64,000 nt of DNA from Dichotomicrobium sp964540795 (GCA_964540795.1 CAZINX010000010.1:30581-94580), one strand, 5' to 3'; positions 7,151 through 17,161 are shown, counted from the stretch's first letter. Notes: generated by a model from the sequence alone, not told the origin. Translations and numbers: made by a program.

Positions 7151-8131
7151 CTAGCCTCCGGTCGCGGCGCTCGCTGCCGCCAGGTAAAGTGGGATGCCGA
7201 GCGTCAGGTTGAAAGGGAAGGTCACGCCAAGCGACAGCGTGAGATAGATCGACGGGTTCGCCTCGGGCAGGGCCACGCGCATCGCCGCCGGCACCGCAAT
7301 GTAAGAGGCCGATGCGCAGAGCGTCATGAACAGCATCGTGCCGCCGGTAGAAAGGCCCAGCAACAGCCCGGCGAGGAGGCCCAGGCTCGCGCCGATCGGG
7401 GGCATGACGACGCCGAAAAGGAACACGCCCGGGGTCAGCACTGAGCGCGCCTCGCGCAGGCCGCGCCCCGCGACCAGCCCCATATCGAGCAGGAACAGGC
7501 ACAAGACGCCCTGGAACGGGGCCACAATGAAGGACGAGATCATGGCCATCCCCTCGGACCCGGTGATCCAGCCGATCAGGAACGACCCCACCAGCAGCAC
7601 GATGGAACCGTTGAGCAGGATCTCCCGCATCAGGCCCTCATCCATCCCGTTGGCGGATTTGCCGAACCGCGCGATCAGCCACAGCGCCGACAGGATCGCG
7701 GGCGCTTCCATCACCGCTGCCACGGCGACCATGTAGCCCTCTGGCGTCAGGCCCGCGGAACCGGCGACCGTGGTGGCGGCGACGAAAGTCACGATCGAGA
7801 TCGAGCCGTAATGCCCGGCGACGGCGGCGGCGTCGGTGACATCGAGACGAGTTATCGCGCGCAGCAGCGCGAAGGCGATCAACGGGATCGCGAAGGACAG
7901 CACCAGGCCGGCCAGCAGCGACAGCAGGAGCGTGCTGTCGATGCCATGATCGGACACGCTGACGCCGCCCTTGAAGCCGATGGCGAAGAGCAGATAGATC
8001 GACATGCCCTTGGCGACGGCTTCGGGGACCGTGAGGTCGGACCGGGCGAATGCAGCCAGCATCCCCAGCGCGAAAAACAGGATGATGGGCGACAGCAGAT
8101 TGTCCGCCGCCAGAGCGAGAATGCCGTCCAT
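7151..8131 (-). CDS. sbtA: sodium-dependent bicarbonate transporter family permease
   Basis: The 326-residue protein starts at ATG 8131 after a purine-rich GGGGGG. It has about ten hydrophobic segments in two similar halves, as in SbtA (DUF897). Recognisable parts include LLFAIGFKGGVSVSD, the GHYGSISIVTFVAA helix-breaking loop, and SASYIAVPAAMR. The family imports bicarbonate with sodium at the inner membrane. The adjacent PII-like gene supports the call. In a bacterium with no sign of carboxysomes here, the role may be carbon supply for anaplerotic carboxylases or pH balance; that is inference. Confidence 0.87.
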   Translation of the reverse strand: MDGILALAADNLLSPIILFFALGMLAAFARSDLTVPEAVAKGMSIYLLFAIGFKGGVSVSDHGIDSTLLLSLLAGLVLSFAIPLIAFALLRAITRLDVTDAAAVAGHYGSISIVTFVAATTVAGSAGLTPEGYMVAVAAVMEAPAILSALWLIARFGKSANGMDEGLMREILLNGSIVLLVGSFLIGWITGSEGMAMISSFIVAPFQGVLCLFLLDMGLVAGRGLREARSVLTPGVFLFGVVMPPIGASLGLLAGLLLGLSTGGTMLFMTLCASASYIAVPAAMRVALPEANPSIYLTLSLGVTFPFNLTLGIPLYLAAASAATGG

Positions 8132-8165
8132 ATGCCCCCCGGTTGCCTGAAGCGTCTGGCGCGCC

Positions 8166-8193
8166 GTTATAATCGCCGTGCCGATCCGCGCAA
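8166..8193 (-). promoter_or_regulatory. candidate sigma-70 promoter for sbtA-sbtB
   Basis: On the minus strand TTGCGC (8188-8193) and TATAAC (8166-8171) are separated by 16 bases. They lie about 35 bases upstream of the sbtA start codon. The -10 is a good match and the -35 fair. No RNA data support it. Confidence 0.4.
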
Positions 8194-8306
8194 GCTTGGA
8201 CCTTGACGAAATAGATGGCGGCATAGGCAACTGGCGCTTGAAAACGCACGCGCCCGTTGAGCGAGGAGCGAGCCGGTTTCACGCTCCCCTCGGATCGAAC
8301 GCCGCT

Positions 8307-11300
8307 CTACAGCAGGCGCTCGCTCTCGCGCATCTGCCTGGCGAGTTCTTCCGACGCGCTGGCGCGCGGCTTCGACAAGCGCGCCACCAGCGTATAGACC
8401 GCCGGGGTCAGGAACAGCGTGAACACCGCCGCCAGCCCCAGGCCGCCGAAGATCACCCAGCCAATCGCGGTGCGCGACTCCGACCCCGGCCCGGCGCTCA
8501 GGATCAGCGGCAGCCCGGCGCAGATCGTGGAGATCATCGTCATGGCGATCGGGCGCAGGCGCACGCTGGCAGCCTCGCGCGCCGCCTCGACCACGCTTGC
8601 GCCCCGGTCGCGGAGCTGGTCGGCAAATTCGACCAGCAGGATGCCGTTCTTCGCCATGATGCCGATGAGCACAAGCACCCCGATCTGGCTGTAGATGTTG
8701 ATGGTCGTTCCGGTGAGATAAAGCGCGAACACCGCCGCCGCCATGCCGAACGGCACCGTAATCATGATGACGGTCGCGCTTGTCAGGCTCTCGAACTGCG
8801 CGACCAGCACCAGGAACACGACGAGCAGGGCGATGGCGAAGGTGATAGCGATTTCGCGCGAGGTTTCCTCCAGCGTCTGCGCCTCGCCGAGGAACAGCAG
8901 CCCGATCCCGCGCGGCAACTCGGCCTGCGCCAGCGCGCGCACCTCATCCACGGCATCGCGCAGCGGCAACCCCGGCGACAGGTCGGCGTCGATCTCGATG
9001 GCGCGGCGCTGCGCGTGGCGGTCAAGCTCGGCCGCGACGCCCTCCTGGCTGAACGAGATCATCTGGATGAGCGGGATCAGCCGGTTATCCTGCGAGCGGA
9101 CGTAGAGATTGCCGAGATCGGAGGGCGAGGCCACCGACCCGGCTGCCGATTGCAGCATGATCGGCACGGCCTGATCGTCCACCGTCAGCTCCGCGACCTC
9201 GAAGCCGTCGACAAGCACGCGGATCGTGCTGGCCAGATCGTCGATGTCTACATTCAGGTTCGCGGCGCGCTCGCGGTCGATCCTCAGGGAAATTTGCGGC
9301 TGCGTCGCCTGGTACTGCACGCGCGTGTTGCTCAGGCCCGCGATTTCAGTCTCCAGCTTGCGCGCGAAGTCGTCCGCCGCCGCCGCGATGGCCGGGTAGT
9401 CGCTGCCCGTCAGGGCGATCTCCAGTCCGCCAGCGCCGGAGCCGCGCAAGCCCAGGCTGTTGCCGCGAGAGATTCGGCTGGTGAAGCCTGGGATGTCATT
9501 GAGCGGTTCGCGGATCGTCGCCTCGATTTCCTGCTGCGTGCGCGCGCGTTCCTCCCACGGGGCCAAAGGCGCGCTCAGATAGCCGCGATTGAAGTCCCAG
9601 CGGCCGGCGATCGAGAAAAGCCGCTCGACCGTGCCGTCTTCAATCAGCGGATCGAAAACCCGTTCGGCCTTTTCGACCTGCAGGTCCATGTAATCCAGCC
9701 CGACGCCGTCAGGGGCCTGCGTCCATACCGTGATCTCGCCGCGATCCTCCTGCGGCACCAGTTCTTCGCCCAACGTCTGGACCAAGATGAGCGCGACCGC
9801 GCCGGCCCCGCAGGCTGCCGCCAGCACGATCAGCGGCGCGGCGAGCACGACGCTCAGCAGTTTGTCATAGGCGCGTTGCAGCCCGTTTCCGAGCGCGCCC
9901 AGCAGCGACGCGCGCGAACCGCCCCCTCCCTGCGCCAGCGGCAGGCGCGAGGCGATCATCGGGCACAGCGTCAGCGCGACGAAGGACGAAATGATAACCG
10001 TTGCCGCGAGCATGAAGCCGAATTCGCGGAACAGTCGGCCAGCGGTGCTCGGCAGGAACGAGATCGGCACGAACACCGCAACCAGCGTAGCTGTCGTCGC
10101 CAGCACGGCGAAGAACACCTGCTGCGTGCCGATGACAGCCGCGGCCTTCGCGCCGATGCCCTGCGCCTGCCGCCGCTGAATGTTTTCCAGCACGACAATG
10201 GCGTCATCGACCACAAGGCCGGTGGCGAGCACCAGCGCGAGCAGCGTGATGATATTGATGGAAAAGCCGAACGCCCACAGCGCCGCGACCGCGCCGATCA
10301 GCGCGACAGGGATGACCACGGCGGGCACGAGCGTGGCGCGGAACCGGCCGAAGAACAGCCAGATAACGGTGACCACGATCAGAGTCGCCAGCGCCAGCGA
10401 GGTCAGCACCTCGGAGATCGCGCCTTCGATGAACACCGAGTCATCGGACAGAACGGCGATATCGACATCGCTCAGGCGCGTGTCGAGATTGCCTACGGCG
10501 GCGCGCACCCCTTCCGCGATTTCGACCGTGTTGGACTTGGCCTGCCGGATAATGCCGATGCTGACGACGCTGCGACCGTCGAGACGCACCCGCGAGCTTT
10601 CATCCGCCGGGCCGAAATAAACATCGGCCACCTGCCCGAGCCGGACATCATCTCGCAGCCGCAGATCGCGGATTTCCGACGGCTCCACCACGGAAGCATT
10701 GGCGCGCACCAGCACTTCCTGCTCCGCGGACTCGAAGCTGCCGGCCGGTACGTCGTAGCGCGCGCGCTCCATCAGGTCGGAGACATCGCGGATGGACAGG
10801 CCATAGCTCGCCAGCCGGTTCGGATCGACGACGACGCGCAACACCCGCTCGCGTTCGCCGAACAGCCGGGCGTCCGCCACGCCTTCGACGGCGAGCAACT
10901 CCGGCACGATCTCGTTCTCGACGACCCGCGTGACCTCCTCGACGGACAGCGCGCCGCTCGTCACCGCCAGGCGCATGATCGGGCGCGCATCGTCGTCCGC
11001 CTTGATGACAGTGACGTTTTCGACTTCGCCGGGCAAGTCGCGCTCGGCGCGCGAGACGGCTTCGCGCACGTCGTTGGCCGCATCGGTCAGGTTGGCGGAG
11101 GGCGAGAACTCCACGCGCATCCGCATGTTGTTCTCTTCACTGGAGGAGGCCACCGACTTGACGCCATTGACCCGCGCCACGGCGCGCTCCAGCACGCTGG
11201 TCACCTCGGCGTCAAGCGTCTCTGGCGAGCCGCCGGGATAGTCCGCGCGCACGCTGACGATCGGCCGGTCGATATTGGGCAGCTCGCGGACCTCCACGGC

Positions 11301-11405
11301 CATCAGCGCGCCCAAACCGGCGATGATGATGAGGAGGTTAAGCACCGCCGCCAGATAGGGGCGGCGCACGCTCAGGCCTGGCAGGCCGCTTCCATACGCG
11401 CTCAC
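8307..11405 (-). CDS. RND efflux pump inner-membrane permease (HAE1/AcrB family)
   Basis: The 1032-residue protein has the family's 12-helix plan with two large periplasmic loops. The first helix region is RRPYLAAVLNLLIIIAGLGAL. The proton-relay Asp pair is in GLVVDDAIVVLENI (TM4) and the Lys in IGIMAKNGILLVEFA (TM10). The GTG start (11405) overlaps the stop of the adaptor gene, so the two are translationally coupled. It would export hydrophobic or toxic compounds across the envelope with the adaptor and an outer-membrane channel that is not encoded in this window. The substrate is unknown. Confidence 0.92.
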   Translation of the reverse strand: MSAYGSGLPGLSVRRPYLAAVLNLLIIIAGLGALMAVEVRELPNIDRPIVSVRADYPGGSPETLDAEVTSVLERAVARVNGVKSVASSSEENNMRMRVEFSPSANLTDAANDVREAVSRAERDLPGEVENVTVIKADDDARPIMRLAVTSGALSVEEVTRVVENEIVPELLAVEGVADARLFGERERVLRVVVDPNRLASYGLSIRDVSDLMERARYDVPAGSFESAEQEVLVRANASVVEPSEIRDLRLRDDVRLGQVADVYFGPADESSRVRLDGRSVVSIGIIRQAKSNTVEIAEGVRAAVGNLDTRLSDVDIAVLSDDSVFIEGAISEVLTSLALATLIVVTVIWLFFGRFRATLVPAVVIPVALIGAVAALWAFGFSINIITLLALVLATGLVVDDAIVVLENIQRRQAQGIGAKAAAVIGTQQVFFAVLATTATLVAVFVPISFLPSTAGRLFREFGFMLAATVIISSFVALTLCPMIASRLPLAQGGGGSRASLLGALGNGLQRAYDKLLSVVLAAPLIVLAAACGAGAVALILVQTLGEELVPQEDRGEITVWTQAPDGVGLDYMDLQVEKAERVFDPLIEDGTVERLFSIAGRWDFNRGYLSAPLAPWEERARTQQEIEATIREPLNDIPGFTSRISRGNSLGLRGSGAGGLEIALTGSDYPAIAAAADDFARKLETEIAGLSNTRVQYQATQPQISLRIDRERAANLNVDIDDLASTIRVLVDGFEVAELTVDDQAVPIMLQSAAGSVASPSDLGNLYVRSQDNRLIPLIQMISFSQEGVAAELDRHAQRRAIEIDADLSPGLPLRDAVDEVRALAQAELPRGIGLLFLGEAQTLEETSREIAITFAIALLVVFLVLVAQFESLTSATVIMITVPFGMAAAVFALYLTGTTINIYSQIGVLVLIGIMAKNGILLVEFADQLRDRGASVVEAAREAASVRLRPIAMTMISTICAGLPLILSAGPGSESRTAIGWVIFGGLGLAAVFTLFLTPAVYTLVARLSKPRASASEELARQMRESERLL

Positions 11406-12529
11406 AGTCCCGCCTCGTTCTGTGCGGTGGCGTCGGGCCGCTCGAAGCTCAGTTCCCGTCCGGGCCGCAGGCGCTGCGTGCCTTCAACGACGACAAGCTG
11501 GCCCGGCGCAAGGTTGCCTGCGACGAGCACCCGGCCTTCCGCGCGCTTCACGACCGTCACCGCAACCTTTTTCGCTTTGCCGTCCTCTACGGCCCAGACA
11601 TGAGAGCCGTCCCGCGCCCAAAGCAGCGACAGTTCGGGGATCGACGGATATTCGCCGTCGTCGAGCACGAGCTTGACGTTGAAGGACATGCCGCCGCGCA
11701 ACACCTCGCCGGGATTTTCCAGCGCCGCGCGCAGGCGCACGGACCGGGACTGCGGATCGACGCGGGTGTTGATCTGGGTGATGCGGCCCTCGAAAGTCTG
11801 TCCGCGGAATCCGGGCGTTGTGGCGGTGATGGGCTGACCCGCCTCGATGCGCTTGAGATGGATTTCGGGCGTCTCGAACTCGACGAGAATCTGGCTGCGA
11901 TCATCGAGGGAGGCGATCGCCGTCGTGTCCGTCACACGGTCGCCGACCTCGACGTGCGGGATGCCGACAACGCCATCGAAGGGCGCGCGGATAGTCCGGT
12001 CCGCCAGCGCCTCGCGCGCCTGTTCCAACTCAAGCTCGGCGGTGCGCAGCGTGGTGCGGGCGGTATCCACCTGCGCCTCGGGTATGGCGTTGCGCTCCAG
12101 CAGCGCTTCGTAGCGCTGAAGCGTGCGCCGCGCTTCGGCCACCTTCGCCTCGGCGATATCGACGGCGATGCGCGCCTGGCGATCGTTCAGGCGCAGGACC
12201 ACATCGCCTTCCTCCAGCCGGTCGCCCGCGTCGAAGTCGATTTCGGCGACGATGCCCGAGACTTCCGGGTAGATCGTAATGGAGCGGTTGGCGCGCCCAT
12301 CGCCGATGGCCTGCAGCCGGTCGACCGCCTCGATGAGCGTCACCGGCTCGACGATCACGGGCACGCCCGCGCTGGCCCTGCCCCCGCGCCGCTGCTCCGG
12401 CGCTTCCCGGCCGAGCGAGACGCCGGTCATTTCTGCAAGGCGGGCGCGCTGATCCCACGCCGCGTAGCCGAGGCCGACGACGATCGCGATCACGAGAAGT
12501 TGTTTCCAGATGGCCAGCTGGCGCGTCAT
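11402..12529 (-). CDS. RND efflux periplasmic adaptor subunit
   Basis: The 375-residue membrane fusion protein has an N-terminal anchor helix (residues 7-24). It then shows a biotinyl-lipoyl-like half (GIVAEIDFDAGDRLEEGDVVLRLN), an alpha-helical hairpin (about 120-180), the second lipoyl half (IRAPFDGVVGIPHVEVGD), and beta-barrel and membrane-proximal domains. A GGGGAG site precedes ATG 12529. It is the first gene of a two-gene operon with the downstream permease and is transcribed divergently from a second adaptor/permease pair. Confidence 0.9.
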   Translation of the reverse strand: MTRQLAIWKQLLVIAIVVGLGYAAWDQRARLAEMTGVSLGREAPEQRRGGRASAGVPVIVEPVTLIEAVDRLQAIGDGRANRSITIYPEVSGIVAEIDFDAGDRLEEGDVVLRLNDRQARIAVDIAEAKVAEARRTLQRYEALLERNAIPEAQVDTARTTLRTAELELEQAREALADRTIRAPFDGVVGIPHVEVGDRVTDTTAIASLDDRSQILVEFETPEIHLKRIEAGQPITATTPGFRGQTFEGRITQINTRVDPQSRSVRLRAALENPGEVLRGGMSFNVKLVLDDGEYPSIPELSLLWARDGSHVWAVEDGKAKKVAVTVVKRAEGRVLVAGNLAPGQLVVVEGTQRLRPGRELSFERPDATAQNEAGL

Positions 12530-12649
12530 GGGCGCTCCCCGGAGGACACAGTAGGCTCAAAGATTAACACGGAATGGCTGTCCGATAGCCCGGCGCCTGG
12601 CGGGCGCGACGCTTTGCCTTGCAGAGTTCCGATGACAGCCGCGCCGGTC

Positions 12650-12664
12650 GTTGTGTATCACAAC
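12650..12664. promoter_or_regulatory. perfect palindrome between divergent RND operons, candidate operator
   Basis: GTTGTGTATCACAAC is a perfect 6-3-6 inverted repeat. It lies in the 285-base region between the two divergently transcribed efflux operons, 121 bases from one start and 151 from the other. The symmetry and position fit an operator for a dimeric repressor or activator, but no regulator gene is adjacent. Confidence 0.4.
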
Positions 12665-12814
12665 TGGCAGATGTACGGGACCTGAACGATGCCGGATCGA
12701 CGCCAGCGCTCCGCAAAGCTGGCCGCGCCGTGATGCAACCCTGCGGCGTTGGCGATCCGCCGTTGATGTGTTACCGTCATTAACTTAGTGGAAGACCGAG
12801 ATCCAGGTCACAAC

Positions 12815-13867
12815 ATGTTGTCCAGTTTGTTCGGCCGTTTGCCGGTTTGCGGGCTCGCGGCCTTTTTAATTGCGTTTGCGGCCGTCTCGGGCGCCCCCTT
12901 CGCAAGGGCCCAGAACGCCGTGCCCGTCGAAGTCGAGACGGTGGAAAGCGGGGCCGTGCGCGACGAAGTCGAAGTCGTCGGGAACATCCTCGCAGACGAG
13001 ACCGTCATGATCCGCCCGGAGATCAGCGGGCAGGTGAAGGAAATCCACTTCAGCGAGGGCGACACGGTTGAGGAGGGCGAGCCGCTCTTCTCGCTGGACG
13101 ATGAAATCCTCGCCGCGGAGGTGGCGGAGGCAGAGGCCGCGAACGAGCTGGCGAAGCGCAACTTCGACCGCTCCACGCAGCTTTTCAGCCGCCAGGTCGG
13201 CTCCGAGCGCACGCGCGACGAAGCGCTGGCCGAAATGCAGAGCAGCGAGGCCAAGCTGGCGCTCGCCAAGGCGCGGCTGAGCAAGACGAAAATCCGCGCG
13301 CCCTTCAGCGGCATCGTCGGCTTCCGCGAGGTCAGCGTCGGCGCTTACGTATCGGCCGGGGCCGATCTGGTGCGCCTCGTCAAGACCGATCCTGTCGAGG
13401 TCAGCTTCCGCGTGCCCGAGCGGTTCCTGCCTGTTCTGCGCAAGGGGCAGAACATCACCGTGGGCGTGGATGCATTCCCCGATCGCGCGTTCGACGGCAA
13501 GGTGTTCGCGCTGGACAACGTCGTCGATATCAACGGCCGCAGCATTCAGGTGCGCGCGCGCGTGCCGAACCCCGACCTGCTGCTGCGCGCCGGTCTGTTC
13601 GCGCGCGTCAACCTCGTGACGGAACTGCGCCAGGACGCGGTGATCGTCCCGGAGGCCGCGATCGTGCCCACCATCGAGGGCGCTTTCGTCTACCGTGTCG
13701 TGGACGGCAAGGCAGAGCGCGCGGATGTGACCATCGGCCGTCGCATGGCTGGCGAGGTCGAGATCGTTTCGGGATTGTCCGCGGGCGAGACGGTCATTGT
13801 CGCGGGCCAGCAAAAAGTGCGCCCCGGCGCGCCGGTCCAGCCGCTCGACGGCGCGGAAGGCGCCTGA
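12815..13867 (+). CDS. RND efflux periplasmic adaptor subunit (second system)
   Basis: ATG 12815 is preferred to a GTG at 12788 because it gives a clean signal peptide (MLSSLFGRLPVCGLAAFLIA to FARAQ). The 350-residue protein then shows a lipoyl half (ISGQVKEIHFSEGDTVEEGEPLF), a coiled-coil hairpin (about 90-140), the second half (IRAPFSGIVGFREVSVGAYV), and a beta-barrel domain. It feeds the permease encoded 38 bases downstream. Its sequence differs clearly from the divergent adaptor, so the two systems are not a recent duplication. Confidence 0.9.
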   Translation: MLSSLFGRLPVCGLAAFLIAFAAVSGAPFARAQNAVPVEVETVESGAVRDEVEVVGNILADETVMIRPEISGQVKEIHFSEGDTVEEGEPLFSLDDEILAAEVAEAEAANELAKRNFDRSTQLFSRQVGSERTRDEALAEMQSSEAKLALAKARLSKTKIRAPFSGIVGFREVSVGAYVSAGADLVRLVKTDPVEVSFRVPERFLPVLRKGQNITVGVDAFPDRAFDGKVFALDNVVDINGRSIQVRARVPNPDLLLRAGLFARVNLVTELRQDAVIVPEAAIVPTIEGAFVYRVVDGKAERADVTIGRRMAGEVEIVSGLSAGETVIVAGQQKVRPGAPVQPLDGAEGA

Positions 13868-13904
13868 ACCCCGCAGCCCCCGCTGATCGCAGGAGCATCG
13901 CCGC

Positions 13905-16900
13905 ATGGGCATTTCGGAACTTTGCATCCGCCGTCCGGTCTTTGCGACGGTGCTGAGCCTGATCGTGTTCCTGCTCGGGCTGGTCGCCTATGAGCGGCTG
14001 AACGTGCGCGAATATCCGAACATCGATCCGCCGGTCGTCAACGTCGAGACGAATTATCAGGGCGCGAGCGCGGCGATCATCGAAACGGAAGTCACACAGA
14101 TTCTCGAAGAATCGCTCGCGGGCATCGAGGGCGTCGACTACATCAACTCGGTCAGCCGCGAGGAAGCCAGCCAGATCACCGTCAACTTCAATCTGGACCG
14201 CGACGCGGACGCCGCCGCGGCGGATGTGCGCGACCGCGTGAGTCGCGTGCGCGGCAACTTGCCCGATGAGATCGACGAGCCGGTGATCCAGAAGGTGGAG
14301 GCTGACGCGCAGCCGATCATCTATCTCGCGTTCTCAAGCGACCAGCACTCCGCTCTGGAAATCACCGATTTTGCCGACCGTTACGTCAAGGACCAGCTCC
14401 AGACGCTGGGCGGCGTCGCGCAGGTCCGCATCTTCGGCGAGCGCGAATACTCCATGCGCCTGTGGATCGATCCGCTGCGCATGGCGGCCTACGATCTCAC
14501 CCCGCAGGATGTCGAGAATGCGCTGCGCCGACAGAACGTCGAGGTGCCGGCCGGCCGGATCGAAAGCCGGCTGCGCGAATTCACGGTCCTGTCCGAAACC
14601 GATCTGCGCACGCCGCAGCAGTTCAACGACCTCGTCATCAAGCAGGCCGACGGCTATCTGGTGCGCCTCTCCGATATTGGCCGCGCCGAGCTGGGTCCGC
14701 TGGATGAGCGCCGCGTCGTGCGCTTTAACGGCGAACCCGCGATCGCGCTCGGCGTCATCAAGCAGGCGACGGCGAACCCTCTGGACGTATCCGCCGCAGT
14801 GCGCGAGGCGCTGCCGCGGGTGCTCGATACGCTGCCAGAAGGGATGAATGTCGAGATCGCGCATGACGCCTCGGTGTTCATTCAGGAATCGCTCGACAAC
14901 GTCTACATGACGATCGCCGAGGCGGTCGTGCTGGTGCTGCTGATCATCTTCTTGTTCCTGCACTCGCTGCGCGCCACCTTGATTCCGCTGGTGACGATCC
15001 CGCTGTCGCTCGTCGGCGCCTTCGCGCTGATGCTGCTGTTCGGCTTCTCCATCAACACCCTGACGCTGCTGGCGTTCGTGCTGGCGATCGGTCTTGTGGT
15101 GGACGACGCCATCGTAATGCTGGAAAACATCGCCCGGCATGTGGAAGAGGGCGAGACACCCTTCAATGCCGCGCTGAAAGGCGCGAAGGAAATAACCTTC
15201 GCCATCATCTCGATGTCGCTGACGCTCGTCGCGGTGTTCGTGCCGGTCGGCTTTCTCACCGGCCAGACCGGCCAGCTGTTCACCGAATTCGCCTGGACGC
15301 TCGCCGGCGCGGTGCTGGTTTCCGGGTTCGTCGCGCTGACGCTGACGCCGATGATGTGCTCGAAGATGCTCAAACGCGAGCCGCGCCCGAACCTGTTGAT
15401 CCGCGTGATCGAGGGGGCGCTGCGCGGCCTGACCGCGGGATATCGCTGGCTCCTGCGCGCTTGCTTGCGCGCGCGGCCGCTTGTGCTTCTGATTGGCCTC
15501 ATCCTGGCTGGCGCCGGCGCGTACCTGTTCACGCAACTCCCATCCGAACTCGCGCCTTACGAGGATCAGGGCACGATCGTCGGCGTCTTCATGGCTCCGC
15601 AGGGCGCAACGATCGACTACACCGACAAATATGCCCGCCAGCTTGAGGCGATCTACGAGAAGACTGACGATGTGGCGCGTTACTTCGTCGTGTCCGGCTT
15701 CCCGACAGTGACGCAGGGCATCAGCTTCGTGAAGACGACGCCGTGGGATGAACGCGAACGCAGCCAGCGCGACATCGTCAACGAACTGCAGCCGCAGATG
15801 TTCGGCGTGCCGGGCGTGCTGGCGTTCCCGGTGAATCCGCCGCCGCTCGGCCAGAGCGTGCGTGATCAGCCGATCCAGCTCGTGGTCATGACGTCCGAGA
15901 GCTATGCGACGCTGAATGGCTATGTTGAACAGATCCTCGACAAGGCGCAGGGCAGCGGCACCCTGCAAAACCTCGATAGCGACCTCGACCTGAACAAGCC
16001 GCAACTCAAGGTGGACGTCGACCGGAACAAGGTCGCCGCGCTCGACGTCGATCTGGAGACCCTGGGGCGCACGCTGGAGTCGCTGCTCGGCGGTCGGCAG
16101 GTCACGCGCTTCAAGCGCGAGGGCCAGCAGTATGACGTCGTGGTCCAGGTGGCCGCCGAGGACCGCGTGACGCCAGCGGACCTGGAACAGATTTACGTGC
16201 GCGCGGAAAACGGCGCGATGATCCAGCTCTCCAACCTCGTGACCCTGGAGGAGACGGTCGCGCCGAAAGAACTCAACCGCTTCAACCAGCTTCGCGCCGC
16301 GACCTTCACCGCGACGCTCGCCGAAGGCGCGACGCTGGGCGAGGCGCTGAACGAACTGGAAGAGATCGTCCGCGAGGTGGTCCCGTCCACCGCGCAGGTG
16401 GACTACGCGGGCCAGTCGAGAGAATTCAAGGAATCCAGCGCGGAAATCTATATCACCTTCATCCTTGCGCTCGCCTTTATCTACTTGGTGCTTTCGGCGC
16501 AATTCGAGAGCTTCATCGATCCGCTCACGATCATGCTCACGGTGCCGCTGTCGATCACTGGCGGCCTTCTGGCGCTCTATCTGACGGGCAGCACGCTGAA
16601 CATCTACAGTCAGGTCGGTCTGGTGACGCTGATCGGGCTCATCACCAAGCACGGCATCCTGATCGTCGAGTTCGCCAACCAGATACGCATTCGCGGCAAG
16701 ACAACACATGACGCCGTGCTGGAAGCCTCGGTCTTGCGCCTGCGGCCGATCCTGATGACCACGGGCGCGACGATCCTCGGCGCGACGCCGCTCGCAATCG
16801 CCAGCGGCGCGGGCGCGGAGAGCCGGCAGGATATCGGCCTGGTGATCGTCGGCGGCCTGCTGGTCGGCACGCTTTTCACGCTGTTCGTCATCCCGGTCGT

Positions 16901-16991
16901 CTATACCTATTTCGCCCGGAAGACGATGCCCGGCCCGATCACAGACTCCGAGGAAGCCGCGCCGGGCGCCGCGCCGAAGCCGGCGGAGTAG
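13905..16991 (+). CDS. RND efflux pump inner-membrane permease (second system)
   Basis: CAGGAG lies 9 bases before ATG 13905. The 1028-residue HAE1-type permease starts CIRRPVFATVLSLIVFLLGL (TM1). It carries the proton-relay pair in GLVVDDAIVMLENIARH (TM4) and the Lys in IGLITKHGILIVEFANQIR (TM10). The C-terminus ends in a short Pro/Ala-rich tail. It forms an operon with the preceding adaptor. No TolC-like channel gene is present locally, so it presumably uses a shared one. The export substrate is unknown. Confidence 0.92.
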   Translation: MGISELCIRRPVFATVLSLIVFLLGLVAYERLNVREYPNIDPPVVNVETNYQGASAAIIETEVTQILEESLAGIEGVDYINSVSREEASQITVNFNLDRDADAAAADVRDRVSRVRGNLPDEIDEPVIQKVEADAQPIIYLAFSSDQHSALEITDFADRYVKDQLQTLGGVAQVRIFGEREYSMRLWIDPLRMAAYDLTPQDVENALRRQNVEVPAGRIESRLREFTVLSETDLRTPQQFNDLVIKQADGYLVRLSDIGRAELGPLDERRVVRFNGEPAIALGVIKQATANPLDVSAAVREALPRVLDTLPEGMNVEIAHDASVFIQESLDNVYMTIAEAVVLVLLIIFLFLHSLRATLIPLVTIPLSLVGAFALMLLFGFSINTLTLLAFVLAIGLVVDDAIVMLENIARHVEEGETPFNAALKGAKEITFAIISMSLTLVAVFVPVGFLTGQTGQLFTEFAWTLAGAVLVSGFVALTLTPMMCSKMLKREPRPNLLIRVIEGALRGLTAGYRWLLRACLRARPLVLLIGLILAGAGAYLFTQLPSELAPYEDQGTIVGVFMAPQGATIDYTDKYARQLEAIYEKTDDVARYFVVSGFPTVTQGISFVKTTPWDERERSQRDIVNELQPQMFGVPGVLAFPVNPPPLGQSVRDQPIQLVVMTSESYATLNGYVEQILDKAQGSGTLQNLDSDLDLNKPQLKVDVDRNKVAALDVDLETLGRTLESLLGGRQVTRFKREGQQYDVVVQVAAEDRVTPADLEQIYVRAENGAMIQLSNLVTLEETVAPKELNRFNQLRAATFTATLAEGATLGEALNELEEIVREVVPSTAQVDYAGQSREFKESSAEIYITFILALAFIYLVLSAQFESFIDPLTIMLTVPLSITGGLLALYLTGSTLNIYSQVGLVTLIGLITKHGILIVEFANQIRIRGKTTHDAVLEASVLRLRPILMTTGATILGATPLAIASGAGAESRQDIGLVIVGGLLVGTLFTLFVIPVVYTYFARKTMPGPITDSEEAAPGAAPKPAE

Positions 16992-17034
16992 CCTGTCCGG
17001 CCGCCGCCGGCGACGCATTGCGCACGATGCCGCT

Positions 17035-17076
17035 TTGATAGGCATCAAGGACGGCTGCGCGCTCCCATGCAATAAT
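17035..17076 (+). promoter_or_regulatory. FNR/FixK-dependent class II promoter of the sulfide:quinone oxidoreductase gene
   Basis: TTGATAGGCATCAA (17035-17048) is a perfect match to the FNR/FixK consensus. Its centre is about 32 bases upstream of AATAAT (17071-17076), a good -10 hexamer. That is the spacing expected when an FNR-family activator binds at -41.5 and replaces the -35. The start codon is 85 bases further on. Oxygen-limited activation of the downstream gene is a strong inference. Confidence 0.68.
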
Positions 17077-17161
17077 TTGAAGATAATTCGACAGCGCGCC
17101 GTGCGGCCGTCCCAGCGCCTGCGCATGGGGTGCGTGTCGCAAGAAGTGCAGGGAGAAGCGC

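Noticed and set aside
8178..11603. Open frame of 1141 codons on the plus strand
   Set aside because: It is antisense to an RND permease with clear motifs. Its composition (Arg, His, Gln, Asp) has no domain resemblance.
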